A stretch of 64,000 nucleotides of DNA from Nocardia sp. SYP-A9097 (GTDB taxonomy: Bacteria; Actinomycetota; Actinomycetes; Mycobacteriales; Mycobacteriaceae), in assembly GCF_009649815.1 (NCBI RefSeq), contig NZ_WJIC01000002.1, forward strand, positions 310,001 to 374,000, in the 5' to 3' direction. The notes under the pieces were generated by a model. The model did not search any database. It was not told the DNA's origin and saw only the letters and a list, made by a program, of their open reading frames with translations. A program made the position numbers and the translations under genes. This document shows, one piece after another, positions 17,997 through 26,603 of this stretch; positions within the stretch are counted from its first letter, which is position 1, and every line of letters starts with the position of its first letter.

Positions 17997-19541
17997 ATGT
18001 ATCTGACCCAGGGCCTGCACCGCGCCGCGCAACAGACCCCCGACGCCGCCATGACCATCTTCGGCGACCGCACCCGGACCTTCCGCGAGGGCCGGGACCG
18101 GATCGCCCGGCTGGCCGGCGCACTGCGCGAACTGGGTGTCGGCGACGGCGACCGGGTGGGCATGCTGGGACTGAACTCGGATCGCTATCACGAATATCTG
18201 CTCGCGGTGCCGTGGGCGAACGCGGTGCTGAACCCGGTCAATATTCGCTGGAGCCCGGCCGAGATCGCGTATTCGCTGCGCGACTCCGGCACCGCGGTAC
18301 TGCTGGTGGACGATGCCTTCGCGGCCATGCTGCCCACACTGCGGCAGGAGCATCCGGAACTGACCACGGTCATCCACTGCGGTGACGGACCCACCCCCGA
18401 GGGCGCGCTCTCGTATGAGGGCCTGATCGCGGGCGCCAAGCCGATCGAGGATGCCCGGCGCGGCGGCACGGAACTGGCCGGAGTGTTCTACACCGGCGGC
18501 ACCACCGGATTCCCCAAGGGCGTCATGCTCAGTCACGCGAATCTGGCCGCCTCGGCGCTGGGCAGTGTCGCCAGCGGTCACCTGTTCGAGTCCGGCGTGC
18601 GGTTCCTGCACGCCGCGCCCATGTTCCACCTGGCCGATCTCGCGGGCTGGTACGGCACCGTGCTGCTGGGCGGTACGCAGGTGATGATTCCGTCCTTCGA
18701 TCCGGTGGCCACCATGACCGCCATCGAAAAGCACGGGGTAACCGGAACCGTATTGGTACCGGTCATGATTCAGCTGCTGGTCGATCATCCGGCCGCCGCC
18801 GAACACGATCTCTCCAGCGTGCGGCACGTCATGTACGGTGCGTCACCGATTTCGGCCGCGGTTCTGGAACGGGCCATGAAGGCTTTCAGCGGTGCGGGTT
18901 TCGTGCAGGCGTACGGCATGACCGAGCTGTCACCGATCGCCACACTGCTCAGTCCGGCGGATCATATTGCGGGACGGCTACGTTCGGCGGGCCGCGCCAT
19001 GCCGCACAGCGAGGTACGCATTGTCGACGCCGACGGAATCGAGGTGCCGCGCGGGACGGTCGGCGAAATCGTGGTCGGCGGTGGGCATGTCATGCTCGGT
19101 TATTGGAACCGGCCCGAGGACACCGCCGCTGCCGTGCGTGACGGTTGGATGCACACCGGCGACGGCGGATACATGGATGAGGACGGGTACATCTACATCG
19201 TGGACCGCCTCAAGGACATGATCGTGAGCGGCGGCGAGAACGTGTACTCCACCGAGGTCGAGAATGCCATTGCCGCGCACCCCGCCGTGGCCGCGTGCGC
19301 GGTTATCGGTGTGCCGGACCAGGATTGGGGCGAGCGGGTGCACGCTGTCATCGTCTGCCAGCCCGGGCAGCAGGTGAACGCCGAGGAGATTCGCGAGCAC
19401 ACCAAATCCCGCATCGCCGGGTACAAGGCGCCGCGCACCATCGACGTGGTGGACGCGCTACCGGTCTCCGGGGCCGGCAAGATTCTCAAACGTGAACTGC
19501 GCCAGCAATATTGGTATGCAGACGGCCGTCAGGTGAACTGA
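17997..19541 (+). CDS. Acyl-CoA synthetase (AMP-forming)
   Basis: The 514-residue product is an ANL-superfamily ligase that adenylates a carboxylic acid and transfers it to CoA. Motifs are YTGGTTGFPKG (P-loop, near residue 165), QAYGMTELSP, the hinge DRLKDMIVSGGENVY, and the C-terminal catalytic lysine in SGAGKILKREL. AGAGGATCACC before the ATG fixes the start; a GTG 36 bases earlier is also in frame. The family includes FadD-type fatty acid and aromatic acid ligases, and the substrate cannot be assigned. It diverges from the PucR-type regulator, its likely controller, and its end overlaps the convergent SGNH hydrolase by 13 bases. Confidence 0.9.
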   Translation: MYLTQGLHRAAQQTPDAAMTIFGDRTRTFREGRDRIARLAGALRELGVGDGDRVGMLGLNSDRYHEYLLAVPWANAVLNPVNIRWSPAEIAYSLRDSGTAVLLVDDAFAAMLPTLRQEHPELTTVIHCGDGPTPEGALSYEGLIAGAKPIEDARRGGTELAGVFYTGGTTGFPKGVMLSHANLAASALGSVASGHLFESGVRFLHAAPMFHLADLAGWYGTVLLGGTQVMIPSFDPVATMTAIEKHGVTGTVLVPVMIQLLVDHPAAAEHDLSSVRHVMYGASPISAAVLERAMKAFSGAGFVQAYGMTELSPIATLLSPADHIAGRLRSAGRAMPHSEVRIVDADGIEVPRGTVGEIVVGGGHVMLGYWNRPEDTAAAVRDGWMHTGDGGYMDEDGYIYIVDRLKDMIVSGGENVYSTEVENAIAAHPAVAACAVIGVPDQDWGERVHAVIVCQPGQQVNAEEIREHTKSRIAGYKAPRTIDVVDALPVSGAGKILKRELRQQYWYADGRQVN

Positions 19542-20317
19542 CTCACGGTGGTCAGCTGCGGGCGCTTGGGCAGTACGAAGTCACCCGAGGAGCGGCCGCG
19601 CACCCGGCGGCCCACCCAGGGCACGAAATGATCGGCGACCCAGCGTAATTCGGTCGCGACCCGCTCCAATGGCTGCTGTTGCGACAGCAGCGGCGGCAGC
19701 GGGTCGCGCCAGGACGCGTCCGCGCCGGGAATCGCCAGGGAGTCGGCGACGGCCTGGGCCACGATCTCATGCCCGAGTGGACTCAGATGCAGCCGATCCT
19801 CCGCCCACGCCCGCCGATCGGTGGTCGTACTGACGGGCTCGAAGTCCACCAGCGTGACATCGTATTTCGCTGCCAGCACCCGCATTTCGGCATTCATGGC
19901 GCGCACCCGCCCGGACAGCGGGCGAACGAACGGCGCGACACTACCGATATCGGGGAAGGTGAACGAGACTACCCGGGCCCCGGCCTCGGTCAGCGCAGCC
20001 AGCATGGCCTCGATATCGGCGAGCGTGCCGGCCTGATCGAAACGCGGCCGGATGAGATCGTTCATACCCGCGATGAGCGCCACCAGATCCGGGCGCAGCG
20101 CCAGCGCCGCCTCCAGCTGCTCGGCGCGAATACGGGCGGTACGACGGCCGCGAATGGCCAGATTGGCATAGAGCACACCCGGATTCGCCGCGGCCAGCTT
20201 GCCCGCGAACCGATCCGCCCAGCCGCGCAGCCCCCCGCTCCCGTCGGGATCGCCGACGCCTTCGGTCTGACTGTCGCCCAGAGCGACGAAACGCGTGAAG
20301 GACTGCTCGGAAGCCAT
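19529..20317 (-). CDS. SGNH/GDSL-type hydrolase
   Basis: The product has 262 residues and no signal peptide. Block I is ALGDSQTEG (nucleophile S16), block III is AGMNDL (N87), and block V is DRLHLSPLGH with the Asp-His pair. Together these give a complete SGNH catalytic set, so an esterase or lipase acting on small acyl esters is likely. The C-terminal 60 residues are basic and proline-rich. It is transcribed towards the acyl-CoA synthetase and overlaps its end, so antisense interference between the two is possible. Confidence 0.88.
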   Translation of the reverse strand: MASEQSFTRFVALGDSQTEGVGDPDGSGGLRGWADRFAGKLAAANPGVLYANLAIRGRRTARIRAEQLEAALALRPDLVALIAGMNDLIRPRFDQAGTLADIEAMLAALTEAGARVVSFTFPDIGSVAPFVRPLSGRVRAMNAEMRVLAAKYDVTLVDFEPVSTTTDRRAWAEDRLHLSPLGHEIVAQAVADSLAIPGADASWRDPLPPLLSQQQPLERVATELRWVADHFVPWVGRRVRGRSSGDFVLPKRPQLTTVSQFT

Positions 20318-20577
20318 GCTGAATTGTCACCCCGCGCGGGTGAAGTACGCGAGACCAGCGACCCCGCGATCAGGCAATAATTGGCAAACGGATGGAGCGA
20401 AACGCTGCGATCCGAGCTCGCCGATCGGCACCACTGCCGAATCGATTCGCGAATGTCGCACGATCGCAAACCATTCGGGCCGCAGACAGCGAAGCCACGT
20501 GGAATACTTCCGCGATATGCAGACCGGAGGGTCGCGCCGCCGGAAGACGCACCCGAACCGCATGATCCGAGTAGCCG

Positions 20578-20826
20578 ATGTTCGATAGTTACGACAGTGC
20601 CGAGGATTCCGAATCAGCCCAGGCACGGGTCTTCCTGGCCGAGCTGGAAAAACACGCCGTGACCCTGGCCCGCCGATTACAGGGTGCCGCCACCATCGAT
20701 GTCCGCCGATCCCTCGATGCCGAACTCGCCTCGGTACGCCGATATGTGGATCGTATTCATCGCCGATTCCCGGGAATCGCCGTGCACCCCTTCCCCGGAA
20801 CCCCCTCGGGGTCACCACCACCGTGA
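20578..20826 (+). CDS. Small helical protein of 82 residues
   Basis: I do not recognise a family. The first 60 residues are amphipathic helix (ARVFLAELEKHAVTLARRLQ, then DVRRSLDAELASVRRYVDRI), and the last 15 are proline- and glycine-rich. There is no signal peptide. Codon use is GC-rich at third positions, as in neighbouring genes. Its 3-prime end overlaps a doubtful minus-strand frame. The 260 bases before it contain one palindrome (TCACCCCGCGCGGGTGA, 20327-20343) and nothing else I can support. Confidence 0.55.
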   Translation: MFDSYDSAEDSESAQARVFLAELEKHAVTLARRLQGAATIDVRRSLDAELASVRRYVDRIHRRFPGIAVHPFPGTPSGSPPP

Positions 20827-21071
20827 CGGATTGCGAATGATGCGGCCGCGGTGATCAATTCCACCGCGACCGCGATCACCGATGTGCGCGGCCAGCCCGG
20901 GATCAGAATTACCGAGTCGAGCTTCTCCTGGACATACGCGCCGGCAATGACCGGTGGGTACGAGGTACCGCCGCCGTGCGGGGGTGCCAGAGTCTCGACG
21001 CGGGCGTCGACGCTCAATTCATGGAAGAAGGCCAGGGAGATAAGTTCCTTGTCAATTCTGTTCGGCGGCAA
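20757..21071 (-). CDS. Doubtful hypothetical protein
   Basis: A TTG-initiated frame of 104 residues lies in a 460-base interval with lower GC than its surroundings. It contains DSVILIPGWPRTSVIAVAVE followed by LITAAASFAIRHGGG, which may be one membrane-spanning helix. It lacks a convincing ribosome-binding site and its end overlaps another gene. It may be a truncated gene, and I have no functional call. Confidence 0.25.
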   Translation of the reverse strand: MPPNRIDKELISLAFFHELSVDARVETLAPPHGGGTSYPPVIAGAYVQEKLDSVILIPGWPRTSVIAVAVELITAAASFAIRHGGGDPEGVPGKGCTAIPGNRR

Positions 21072-21101
21072 CGGCTTTACGCGCCAGCAGGCAGTAGGTG
21101 A

Positions 21102-21242
21102 GCGGCAACCGATCTCGGCTGGACCCGGGACGACGCGCGGCGCGCCGCGCTCGCCACCCTGGACGCGGCCTGGATCGACGACACCGAACGCCGCGCTCTC
21201 ACCGCCGGATTCCAGCGTGAGGTAGCCAAGCTCGTGGTTTGA
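21102..21242 (+). pseudogene. C-terminal gene fragment
   Basis: This start-less frame encodes DLGWTRDDARRAALATLDAA followed by WIDDTERRALTAGFQREVAK and a stop. The amphipathic helical pattern and GC-rich third positions look like a genuine protein end. The frame is blocked by a TGA directly upstream, so it is probably what is left after a deletion. The family is not recognised. Confidence 0.35.
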
Positions 21243-21287
21243 CCTGGCTCCCGATTATCAACCGGCACAGCCTATTTCGCTCTGCAC

Positions 21288-21887
21288 TCAGGTGCGCAGG
21301 ATGCCCGCGAGCAGCAGCATGATCGATTGCTGGGCCTGGGCTCGGGCGAGGTCGGGGTCGGCGGCATTGGCGACCATGAGTGCCGCCTCACTGAGGGCAC
21401 TCACCAGTAATTGGGCGAGCATGGGGATGGGGGCGTCGGAGATCAGACCGGCTTCGCGGCCGCGTTCGAGCAGGGCGGTGATCAGGCCGAGGCCGTGCTG
21501 GGCCTCGAATTCGCGAAAAGCCTGCCAGCCCAGCACGGTTGGGGCGTCGGTGAGGACCACCTGGAGCATGGCGGGGCGGCGGCAGATCTCCAGAAAGGTG
21601 GCCAGGCCGACGGCCATGCCGGCCAGTAGGTCATCGGAATCGGCTGCCGCTATGGCGCTTTCGATCTCGGCGGAGGATTCCACCTCGACCTGCTCGAGCA
21701 CCACCAGGAACAGGCCGCGCTTATCGCCGTAATGGTGATGCAGGGCGCCGCGGGTGACGCCGGCGGCGGCCACCAGATCCTGCGCGGAGGTTCTGGCGAA
21801 ACCGCGCTCGACGAACAACCGGCGTCCGGCGTCCTCGAGCGCGGCCCTGGTGGTGCGCGAGCGGTCCTCCTGGCTACGGCGTGGCAT
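21288..21887 (-). CDS. TetR-family regulator of the adjacent hydrolase
   Basis: The product has 199 residues. The helix-turn-helix reads TSAQDLVAAAGVTRGALHHH, followed by YGDKRGLF. It is the second gene of an operon: its start overlaps the end of the upstream hydrolase by 14 bases. A perfect palindrome in front of the hydrolase is the probable operator, giving an autoregulated pair. The ligand is unknown and is presumably a substrate or product of the hydrolase. Confidence 0.9.
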   Translation of the reverse strand: MPRRSQEDRSRTTRAALEDAGRRLFVERGFARTSAQDLVAAAGVTRGALHHHYGDKRGLFLVVLEQVEVESSAEIESAIAAADSDDLLAGMAVGLATFLEICRRPAMLQVVLTDAPTVLGWQAFREFEAQHGLGLITALLERGREAGLISDAPIPMLAQLLVSALSEAALMVANAADPDLARAQAQQSIMLLLAGILRT

Positions 21888-22740
21888 GCAGCCGAGTGAA
21901 CTCCAGGATCGCGGTGCTGAGCAACTCGGGCTGATCTTCGGGGAGGAAGGTGTACGAATCGTCGATGAGCGTCAAGGTCGCATCGGGCAGATCACGGGCC
22001 AGCCGCTCGGCGAAGGAGACGGGAAACAGGCGATCCTCGCGCGCCCAGGCCAGCAATACCGGGATATCCACCGCGCCGAAATGCTTCGCGGCCTCCAGCG
22101 TGTAGCGACGGTGCAGGGTTTTCAATACCCGCCGCAGGTCCTTGCGAATAGCCCCGGAGCGGCGGCTCGGCAGCAGATAGGAATCGGCGATCTCCGGCGG
22201 CACCGGCCGTTTGGTGACGAGCCCGAAGGCGATGGGCAGTCGATGCAGGGCCCGAATCCGCATGGACTCGACCAGCGGGCGGACCGAACCGGGGATGCGG
22301 GCCAGCCAGGTCAGCGGGGTGAAGGGCTGCGGCAGGAAACCCTCGTAGCTGTCCACCGAGGCCAGCACCACGCGCCCGATGCGGGATCGATCGCGGGTCA
22401 GCAACACCTGGGTGATCGCACCACCGGTGTCATTGGCGACCAGGGTGACATCGCGCAGATCCAGTCGCTCCAGGAAGGCGGCGATCAGATCGGCCAGTCC
22501 GGGTGGGGTGAGATCCGCTGCGGGAACCGGGATTTCGTGCGAGCCGAGGGGCAGATCGGGGGCCAGGCAGCGGTAACCCGCCGCCGCGATCCGCGGCACC
22601 ACCTTGCGCCAGAGATCGGCATTGACCAGTAGTCCGTGGATGAAGACGACCGGCGGCCCCTCGCCGGTGTCGTGGTACCTGATGCGGCCGCCGGGGAGAT
22701 CCACCTCGTGGGTACGGCCGAGGGATGTGCTTGTTGCCAT
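21874..22740 (-). CDS. Alpha/beta hydrolase, haloalkane dehalogenase-like
   Basis: The product has 288 residues. The oxyanion motif is FIHGLL. The nucleophile elbow is VANDTGG, with aspartate instead of serine, as in haloalkane dehalogenases and epoxide hydrolases. The position of the catalytic histidine is unusual: the segment that should carry it reads LIDDSYTFLPEDQPE, with no histidine. Many actinobacterial relatives share a similar DS-TF-P-DQP pattern, so this may be a subfamily trait that implies another mechanism or no hydrolysis. It is the first gene of an operon with the TetR gene, behind a 21-base palindromic operator. Confidence 0.82.
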   Translation of the reverse strand: MATSTSLGRTHEVDLPGGRIRYHDTGEGPPVVFIHGLLVNADLWRKVVPRIAAAGYRCLAPDLPLGSHEIPVPAADLTPPGLADLIAAFLERLDLRDVTLVANDTGGAITQVLLTRDRSRIGRVVLASVDSYEGFLPQPFTPLTWLARIPGSVRPLVESMRIRALHRLPIAFGLVTKRPVPPEIADSYLLPSRRSGAIRKDLRRVLKTLHRRYTLEAAKHFGAVDIPVLLAWAREDRLFPVSFAERLARDLPDATLTLIDDSYTFLPEDQPELLSTAILEFTRLHATP

Positions 22741-22776
22741 CGTTGCTCCAATGCCCGTGGGTACCCGACCACTTTT

Positions 22777-22797
22777 ACATACATACCGTATGTATGT
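22777..22797. promoter_or_regulatory. Perfect 21-base palindromic operator
   Basis: The arms ACATACATAC and GTATGTATGT are exact complements around one C, 37 bases before the hydrolase start. The AT-rich sequence stands out in GC-rich DNA. It is the expected operator for the TetR protein encoded downstream in the same operon. Confidence 0.75.
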
Positions 22798-22814
22798 CTA
22801 CACCCGAGGTGCGC

Positions 22815-23534
22815 CTACTCCCGCCGTTCTCCCAACTGCGCCCGCCAGCGCTCGGCGGAACGCACCATATCCAAGCCGACCTTCTCCAGGTACTCACTCA
22901 TCCCCAGCAACCGTTGCCCCGCAGGGGTTTCCGCGCCCAGCGTCCCCGCACCGTCCCGCGCCTTGGCGGCGAGCAGCTCATTGGCCCGCGCACCCGCGAG
23001 AGTGGCGCGATACCAAGCGGATTCGTCGAGGAAATACCGATCCCGGCGAGTACCCGCATCCCGCTCGCGATGAATCAGCCCCTGCCCCTCCAGATATCCG
23101 ACGGCCGCCGAAACCGTCGCCGGGCTCACCCGCAGATGCCGCACCAGCTCACCCGCGGTGACACTGCCCGAATCGGCGGCATAGAGCCGAGCCAGCACCG
23201 CCGCCGCCATTTTCGGCACCCCGGTCCGCGCGAACAGCTCCGCGAACTGCGCGCTGAATACGCCGACCACCTCCGGCAGCCGCCCGAATTCATCCGCGCC
23301 CGCGGGCTTTTCGACCCGCTTGGGGCGCGGCGAGCGCCGCCGCGAACGCACCACCGTCGCGGCATGCGCGAGATCCGCCCGATAGCGGCCGGGACCACCA
23401 TTACGGGTCACCTCCCGGCTCACCGTCGACGTGGGACGGCCCAGCCGGCGCGCGATCTCCGCATACCCGAGCCCCTGCGTCAAACCCAATGCAATCCGCC
23501 GCCGATCCTCCGGCGTGAGCCGCCCTCCGGGCAT
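22815..23534 (-). CDS. MarR/GbsR-type regulator with IS30-like N-terminal helix-turn-helix
   Basis: The product has 239 residues. Residues 1-45 (RRIALGLTQGLGYAEIARRL, then GRPTSTVSREVTRNGG) match the HTH_38 domain found at the front of IS30 transposases. Residues 85-185 form a MarR/GbsR winged helix (VTAGELVRHLRVSPATVSAA, then VGYLEGQGLIHRERD). No transposase catalytic domain is present, so this is a fused regulator and not an insertion element. The ATG at 23534 has AGGGAGG 8 bases upstream; an ATG 18 bases earlier is less well placed. A pair of ATGTTGCA repeats upstream may be its own operator. Confidence 0.8.
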   Translation of the reverse strand: MPGGRLTPEDRRRIALGLTQGLGYAEIARRLGRPTSTVSREVTRNGGPGRYRADLAHAATVVRSRRRSPRPKRVEKPAGADEFGRLPEVVGVFSAQFAELFARTGVPKMAAAVLARLYAADSGSVTAGELVRHLRVSPATVSAAVGYLEGQGLIHRERDAGTRRDRYFLDESAWYRATLAGARANELLAAKARDGAGTLGAETPAGQRLLGMSEYLEKVGLDMVRSAERWRAQLGERRE

Positions 23535-23562
23535 CGGCCCCACCTCCCTCATCGGATTCTAT

Positions 23563-23602
23563 TGCAACATAACGCCAACCCAATCGCATTAGGCTGCAAC
23601 AT
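23563..23602 (-). promoter_or_regulatory. Direct repeats upstream of the GbsR-like regulator
   Basis: TGCAACAT occurs twice, at 23563-23570 and 23595-23602, 32 bases (about three helical turns) apart, in a locally AT-richer region before the regulator start. It is a plausible autoregulatory site. Confidence 0.35.
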
Positions 23603-23674
23603 CACTGAGCGAGGAAACAGCGAATTAACTTGGAATAAGCCACTTTTCAAATGCAATTCGCGATCGCCGGGCGT

Positions 23675-23696
23675 GCGAACGCAACGTAGCGTTCGC
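23675..23696 (-). terminator. Stem-loop after the beta-propeller gene
   Basis: GCGAACGC and GCGTTCGC pair around AACGTA, 30 bases beyond the stop of the minus-strand beta-propeller gene. There is no strong T-run. Confidence 0.45.
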
Positions 23697-23725
23697 CGCA
23701 CCATGAACAATGCGAACCGAGCGAA

Positions 23726-24691
23726 TCACGGTGCGGCAGTGTGGGCGTTCGGGTCGAAGCCGCCGGGAATCTCGTAGACCACACCGGTGAACGTCGCACC
23801 GAACAGCCGGCCCGCCGAGAAACCCCGATCGCCGCGGCCATAGCTCACCACGCTGGTCAGATTATTGCCGAAGCCGAGAACACAGAACTGGTTCGGCCCA
23901 TCCACGCGCACCACCTGACCGGACGGATTCATCGGAACCACCGGGCGATTCAGCGAATCCAGCGTCAGACCGTCGGGGGCGTCGAACACATCACCGCCAC
24001 CGAGATCCACCAGCGACTGCGGAGCCCAGGGGGCATCGGTCGGAATACGGGTCACGCCGGGATTGACGAAAGTCCGCGAGACATACAGGTAGCGGTCGTC
24101 GCTACTGAGCACCGCACCGTTCGCACTCGGGAGACTGCCCCAATCGGCCTGCACCACGTCATTCGGATATACCCGGCCGATCAGATCGGCGAAATCATTG
24201 GTGGCATAGACGATTCCGTCATGCGACACGGCCATGCCATTCGCCGCGCTGAGTCCCACGGCATAGGGCGCGACCGCACCGGTATCCGGATCGACCGCGA
24301 TAATTCCGGCCTGCCGGCGGCTGTCGCCCGAGATCACCCGCGCATCCGCGCCATAACCGACGAGCAGTTTGCCGTCCGGCGTCCAAGCCAACGCACCGCC
24401 ACCGCCACTGGGCACCGTGGCGATCGGCACCGCGGGCGCACCCGGAAAATCGATCCGGAATACCCGGCCGGTGACCAGGTCGGTGGTGAAGGCGCGACCG
24501 GCCGGATCGACCGTCAAACCCTCCAGCGCACCACCAGGATTCGCGACCGCGAAGGTCGGCTGACCCGCACCCGGACAGACCGGGGCGGCATTCGCGGGAC
24601 CGGCGGTGAAAGTCGACAGCGCCGCTACGGTGAATGTCGCAAGCGCCGCGGCCATCGCCCGGGCCGCCACCATCGATAGCCTTTTACTCAT
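23726..24691 (-). CDS. Secreted SMP-30/gluconolactonase-like beta-propeller protein
   Basis: The product has 321 residues. The N-terminus MSKRLSMVAARAMAAALATF continues to a cleavage-like ANAAP, a Sec signal peptide. The mature part has repeated propeller blades (GGALEGLTVDPAGRAFTTDL, GALAWTPDGKLLVGYG, NGMAVSHDGIVYATND, PDGLTLDSLNRPVVP), as in SMP-30, strictosidine-synthase-like and NHL-type proteins. The chosen ATG has GAGAGG upstream. It is 32 bases from the NlpC/P60 gene on the same strand, so the two secreted proteins may be co-transcribed. Its ligand or activity is unknown. Confidence 0.8.
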   Translation of the reverse strand: MSKRLSMVAARAMAAALATFTVAALSTFTAGPANAAPVCPGAGQPTFAVANPGGALEGLTVDPAGRAFTTDLVTGRVFRIDFPGAPAVPIATVPSGGGGALAWTPDGKLLVGYGADARVISGDSRRQAGIIAVDPDTGAVAPYAVGLSAANGMAVSHDGIVYATNDFADLIGRVYPNDVVQADWGSLPSANGAVLSSDDRYLYVSRTFVNPGVTRIPTDAPWAPQSLVDLGGGDVFDAPDGLTLDSLNRPVVPMNPSGQVVRVDGPNQFCVLGFGNNLTSVVSYGRGDRGFSAGRLFGATFTGVVYEIPGGFDPNAHTAAP

Positions 24692-24723
24692 TTCGCACCT
24701 CTCGCTCCGCACCATCCTGCCGC

Positions 24724-25587
24724 TCAGAATCGGCGTACGCCGGTGATCGGCATATTGTCGATCGGCGAGAGCTTCACGCCCTGGCCATAAGTCGATGCGT
24801 GAATGACCTGGCCGTCACCGGCATACAGCGCGGAGTGACCGCCGCCGTAGAAGGAGACCAGATCACCCGGCTGCAACTCGTCCACCGAAACCGGTGTGCC
24901 CGCCGCCAGCTGCGAATAACTCGTGCGCGGCACTTCGACACCGGCCTCGCGGTACGACCACTGCACCAGACCCGAGCAGTCGAAGGCATCCGGCCCGACC
25001 GCGCCCATGCGGTAGCTCGCGCCCAGTTTGGTCCGGGCCGCCTCCACCGCGCGCTGGCCGGCCGACTTGTTCGGCATGGCGGCCGGCACGGGCGCCGGTG
25101 CGGCGGCGGCATCGCTCACGCCCGGAATACCCACCAGCGGCGGCAGGCTGTTCGGAACGGAGAAATCGCCGAGCCCCGTCACGGTCACCCGCCGGGAGTC
25201 CGGCGCGACCGGGGCGATCGGCTCCGGGGAAGTAATCGACGGGACCGCGAGTTGCAACTTCGGAGCCGAATACTGCGGGGCCCGAAGTCGTTCGGGAATC
25301 GTCACGGGACGGAATTCGAGCGTCTCGATGATCGTCTGCGCCACAACCGGAGCCTCCGCCGTCGCCAATTCCTCTACAGGCGGCTGGATTCCGAGCTGGG
25401 CGGCGAGTTCATCGGCAATCTCGAATTGCCCGATGCCGGGGATGCTTACCGGTGTCGCCTCGGCCTCACCCGCTGCGAACAGCAGTGCCGCACCGATTCC
25501 GGCGGCGGCGAGAATGCCGGTGCCCAGGCTCCGCCACGATATTCGCGGCAGGTAGGGAAGCCTCTGTCTGTCACCGATACTTTCCAT
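24724..25587 (-). CDS. NlpC/P60 peptidoglycan endopeptidase
   Basis: The product has 287 residues. A hydrophobic N-terminal segment (GTGILAAAGIGAALLFAAG) directs export or anchors it. The C-terminal 110 residues form the NlpC/P60 domain with the catalytic cysteine in FDCSGLVQWSY and histidines in GGGHSALYAG and VIHAST. It probably cuts D-glutamyl-diaminopimelate bonds in the cell wall, like mycobacterial RipB or RipD. The middle is proline-rich and carries a short duplicated motif: IPGIGQFEIADELAAQLGI recurs as VTGLGDFSVPNSLPPLVGI. No autoinhibitory domain is evident. Confidence 0.9.
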   Translation of the reverse strand: MESIGDRQRLPYLPRISWRSLGTGILAAAGIGAALLFAAGEAEATPVSIPGIGQFEIADELAAQLGIQPPVEELATAEAPVVAQTIIETLEFRPVTIPERLRAPQYSAPKLQLAVPSITSPEPIAPVAPDSRRVTVTGLGDFSVPNSLPPLVGIPGVSDAAAAPAPVPAAMPNKSAGQRAVEAARTKLGASYRMGAVGPDAFDCSGLVQWSYREAGVEVPRTSYSQLAAGTPVSVDELQPGDLVSFYGGGHSALYAGDGQVIHASTYGQGVKLSPIDNMPITGVRRF

Positions 25588-25760
25588 GATGCGGTCCTTC
25601 CATCAAGCGTTCAGCTATCCGGTTTCCGTTCACGAACATCTCGGTACTGCGGCAGTTCCACATTGCATAGAACGCCCGTTCGGCGAGGGCGTACAGAATG
25701 ACACGCGTGTTATTCATAACGGATTCGTAAACTTGGACGGATTTCTCCGCGCGGAAGACT

Positions 25761-25776
25761 GTGTCCAATTGGACAC
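25761..25776. promoter_or_regulatory. Perfect 16-base palindrome before the ParA-like gene
   Basis: GTGTCCAATTGGACAC is fully self-complementary and lies 84 bases before the ParA-like start. A half-site, TTGGAC, occurs about 30 bases upstream. It could be an operator or a parS-like site for the downstream DNA-binding partner. The rest of this 270-base gap shows no gene. Confidence 0.5.
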
Positions 25777-25859
25777 GCTCCGCAATGAACGGCCCGTGCA
25801 ATCGACCGTGGAAGACTTGTCGCGAACAAGTTCCCTCCCCATGAGACGGAGGATTCTCC

Positions 25860-26603
25860 ATGACGGATTCCGTTGCGCTACCCGAACTTCCCGAACCACT
25901 GGTGGTCACACTGGGGAATTTGAAAGGCGGCGTGGGCAAGACGACCTCGGCCTTCTTCCTCGCCTCCTACTTCGCCACCGTGCGCCGACTCCGAGTACTC
26001 GTCATCGACGCGGACCCGCTGAGTCAGACCGGCTACTCCTGGTACCGGCGATTACGAAAGGAGGACGTCGAAGTCCCCTTCGAATTGATCGCCTTCCCCT
26101 CCCGGCACGTGAACGACTGCATTACCGACAATGCCGGGAAATACGAGGTCATCATTGTCGACGCCGGCGGTGAATCGGCCGACATCTTCAAAGCCGCCGT
26201 CCCCGAGAGTGATGAGTTGATCCTGGTGACCAGCGTGAGCCCGTCGGAGGTGAAACGCGTTCCCAGTACCTACCGCGCCGCCGAGGAGGCCGCCGCCGAA
26301 AGCGCCAAACAGATTCGGGTGCGCGTCCTCATGACCAAGGTCCCCGTCACCATGAAAAACGGGGTCAATGTCTCCACCGAATACCGTTCGCAGCGCGGCA
26401 ATCTCGAAGACGCCGGATACGACGTCTTCGAATCCTATGTGAGCGCGTGGAAGTGGTACCGCGAGGCCGCCGACGGCGAAGTCGGCGACGGCGCCGAGAA
26501 CCCCATCGCGGATCTCGGCGAATACCACCGGGTCGGCGAGGAACTACTGCGCCCCTACCTCGAAAACCTGACCACCCCTGAAGACCTGGAGGTCCCGGCC
26601 TGA
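25860..26603 (+). CDS. ParA/Soj-like ATPase
   Basis: The product has 247 residues. The deviant Walker A is LKGGVGKTTS, with the signature lysine K22 and catalytic K27. The A-prime region is IDADPLSQTG and Walker B is EVIIVDAGGE. It lacks the N-terminal helix-turn-helix of plasmid type Ia ParA. GGAGG precedes the ATG. Its stop overlaps the start of the next gene (TGATG), so the pair is coupled. It is not the chromosomal parA, which lies near the origin with parB. It is more likely a plasmid-derived or specialised positioning ATPase, and the cargo is unknown. Confidence 0.85.
   Translation: MTDSVALPELPEPLVVTLGNLKGGVGKTTSAFFLASYFATVRRLRVLVIDADPLSQTGYSWYRRLRKEDVEVPFELIAFPSRHVNDCITDNAGKYEVIIVDAGGESADIFKAAVPESDELILVTSVSPSEVKRVPSTYRAAEEAAAESAKQIRVRVLMTKVPVTMKNGVNVSTEYRSQRGNLEDAGYDVFESYVSAWKWYREAADGEVGDGAENPIADLGEYHRVGEELLRPYLENLTTPEDLEVPA

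Noticed and set aside
23417..23534. IS30 transposase
   Set aside because: Only the helix-turn-helix is similar. There is no DDE domain and no terminal inverted repeats.
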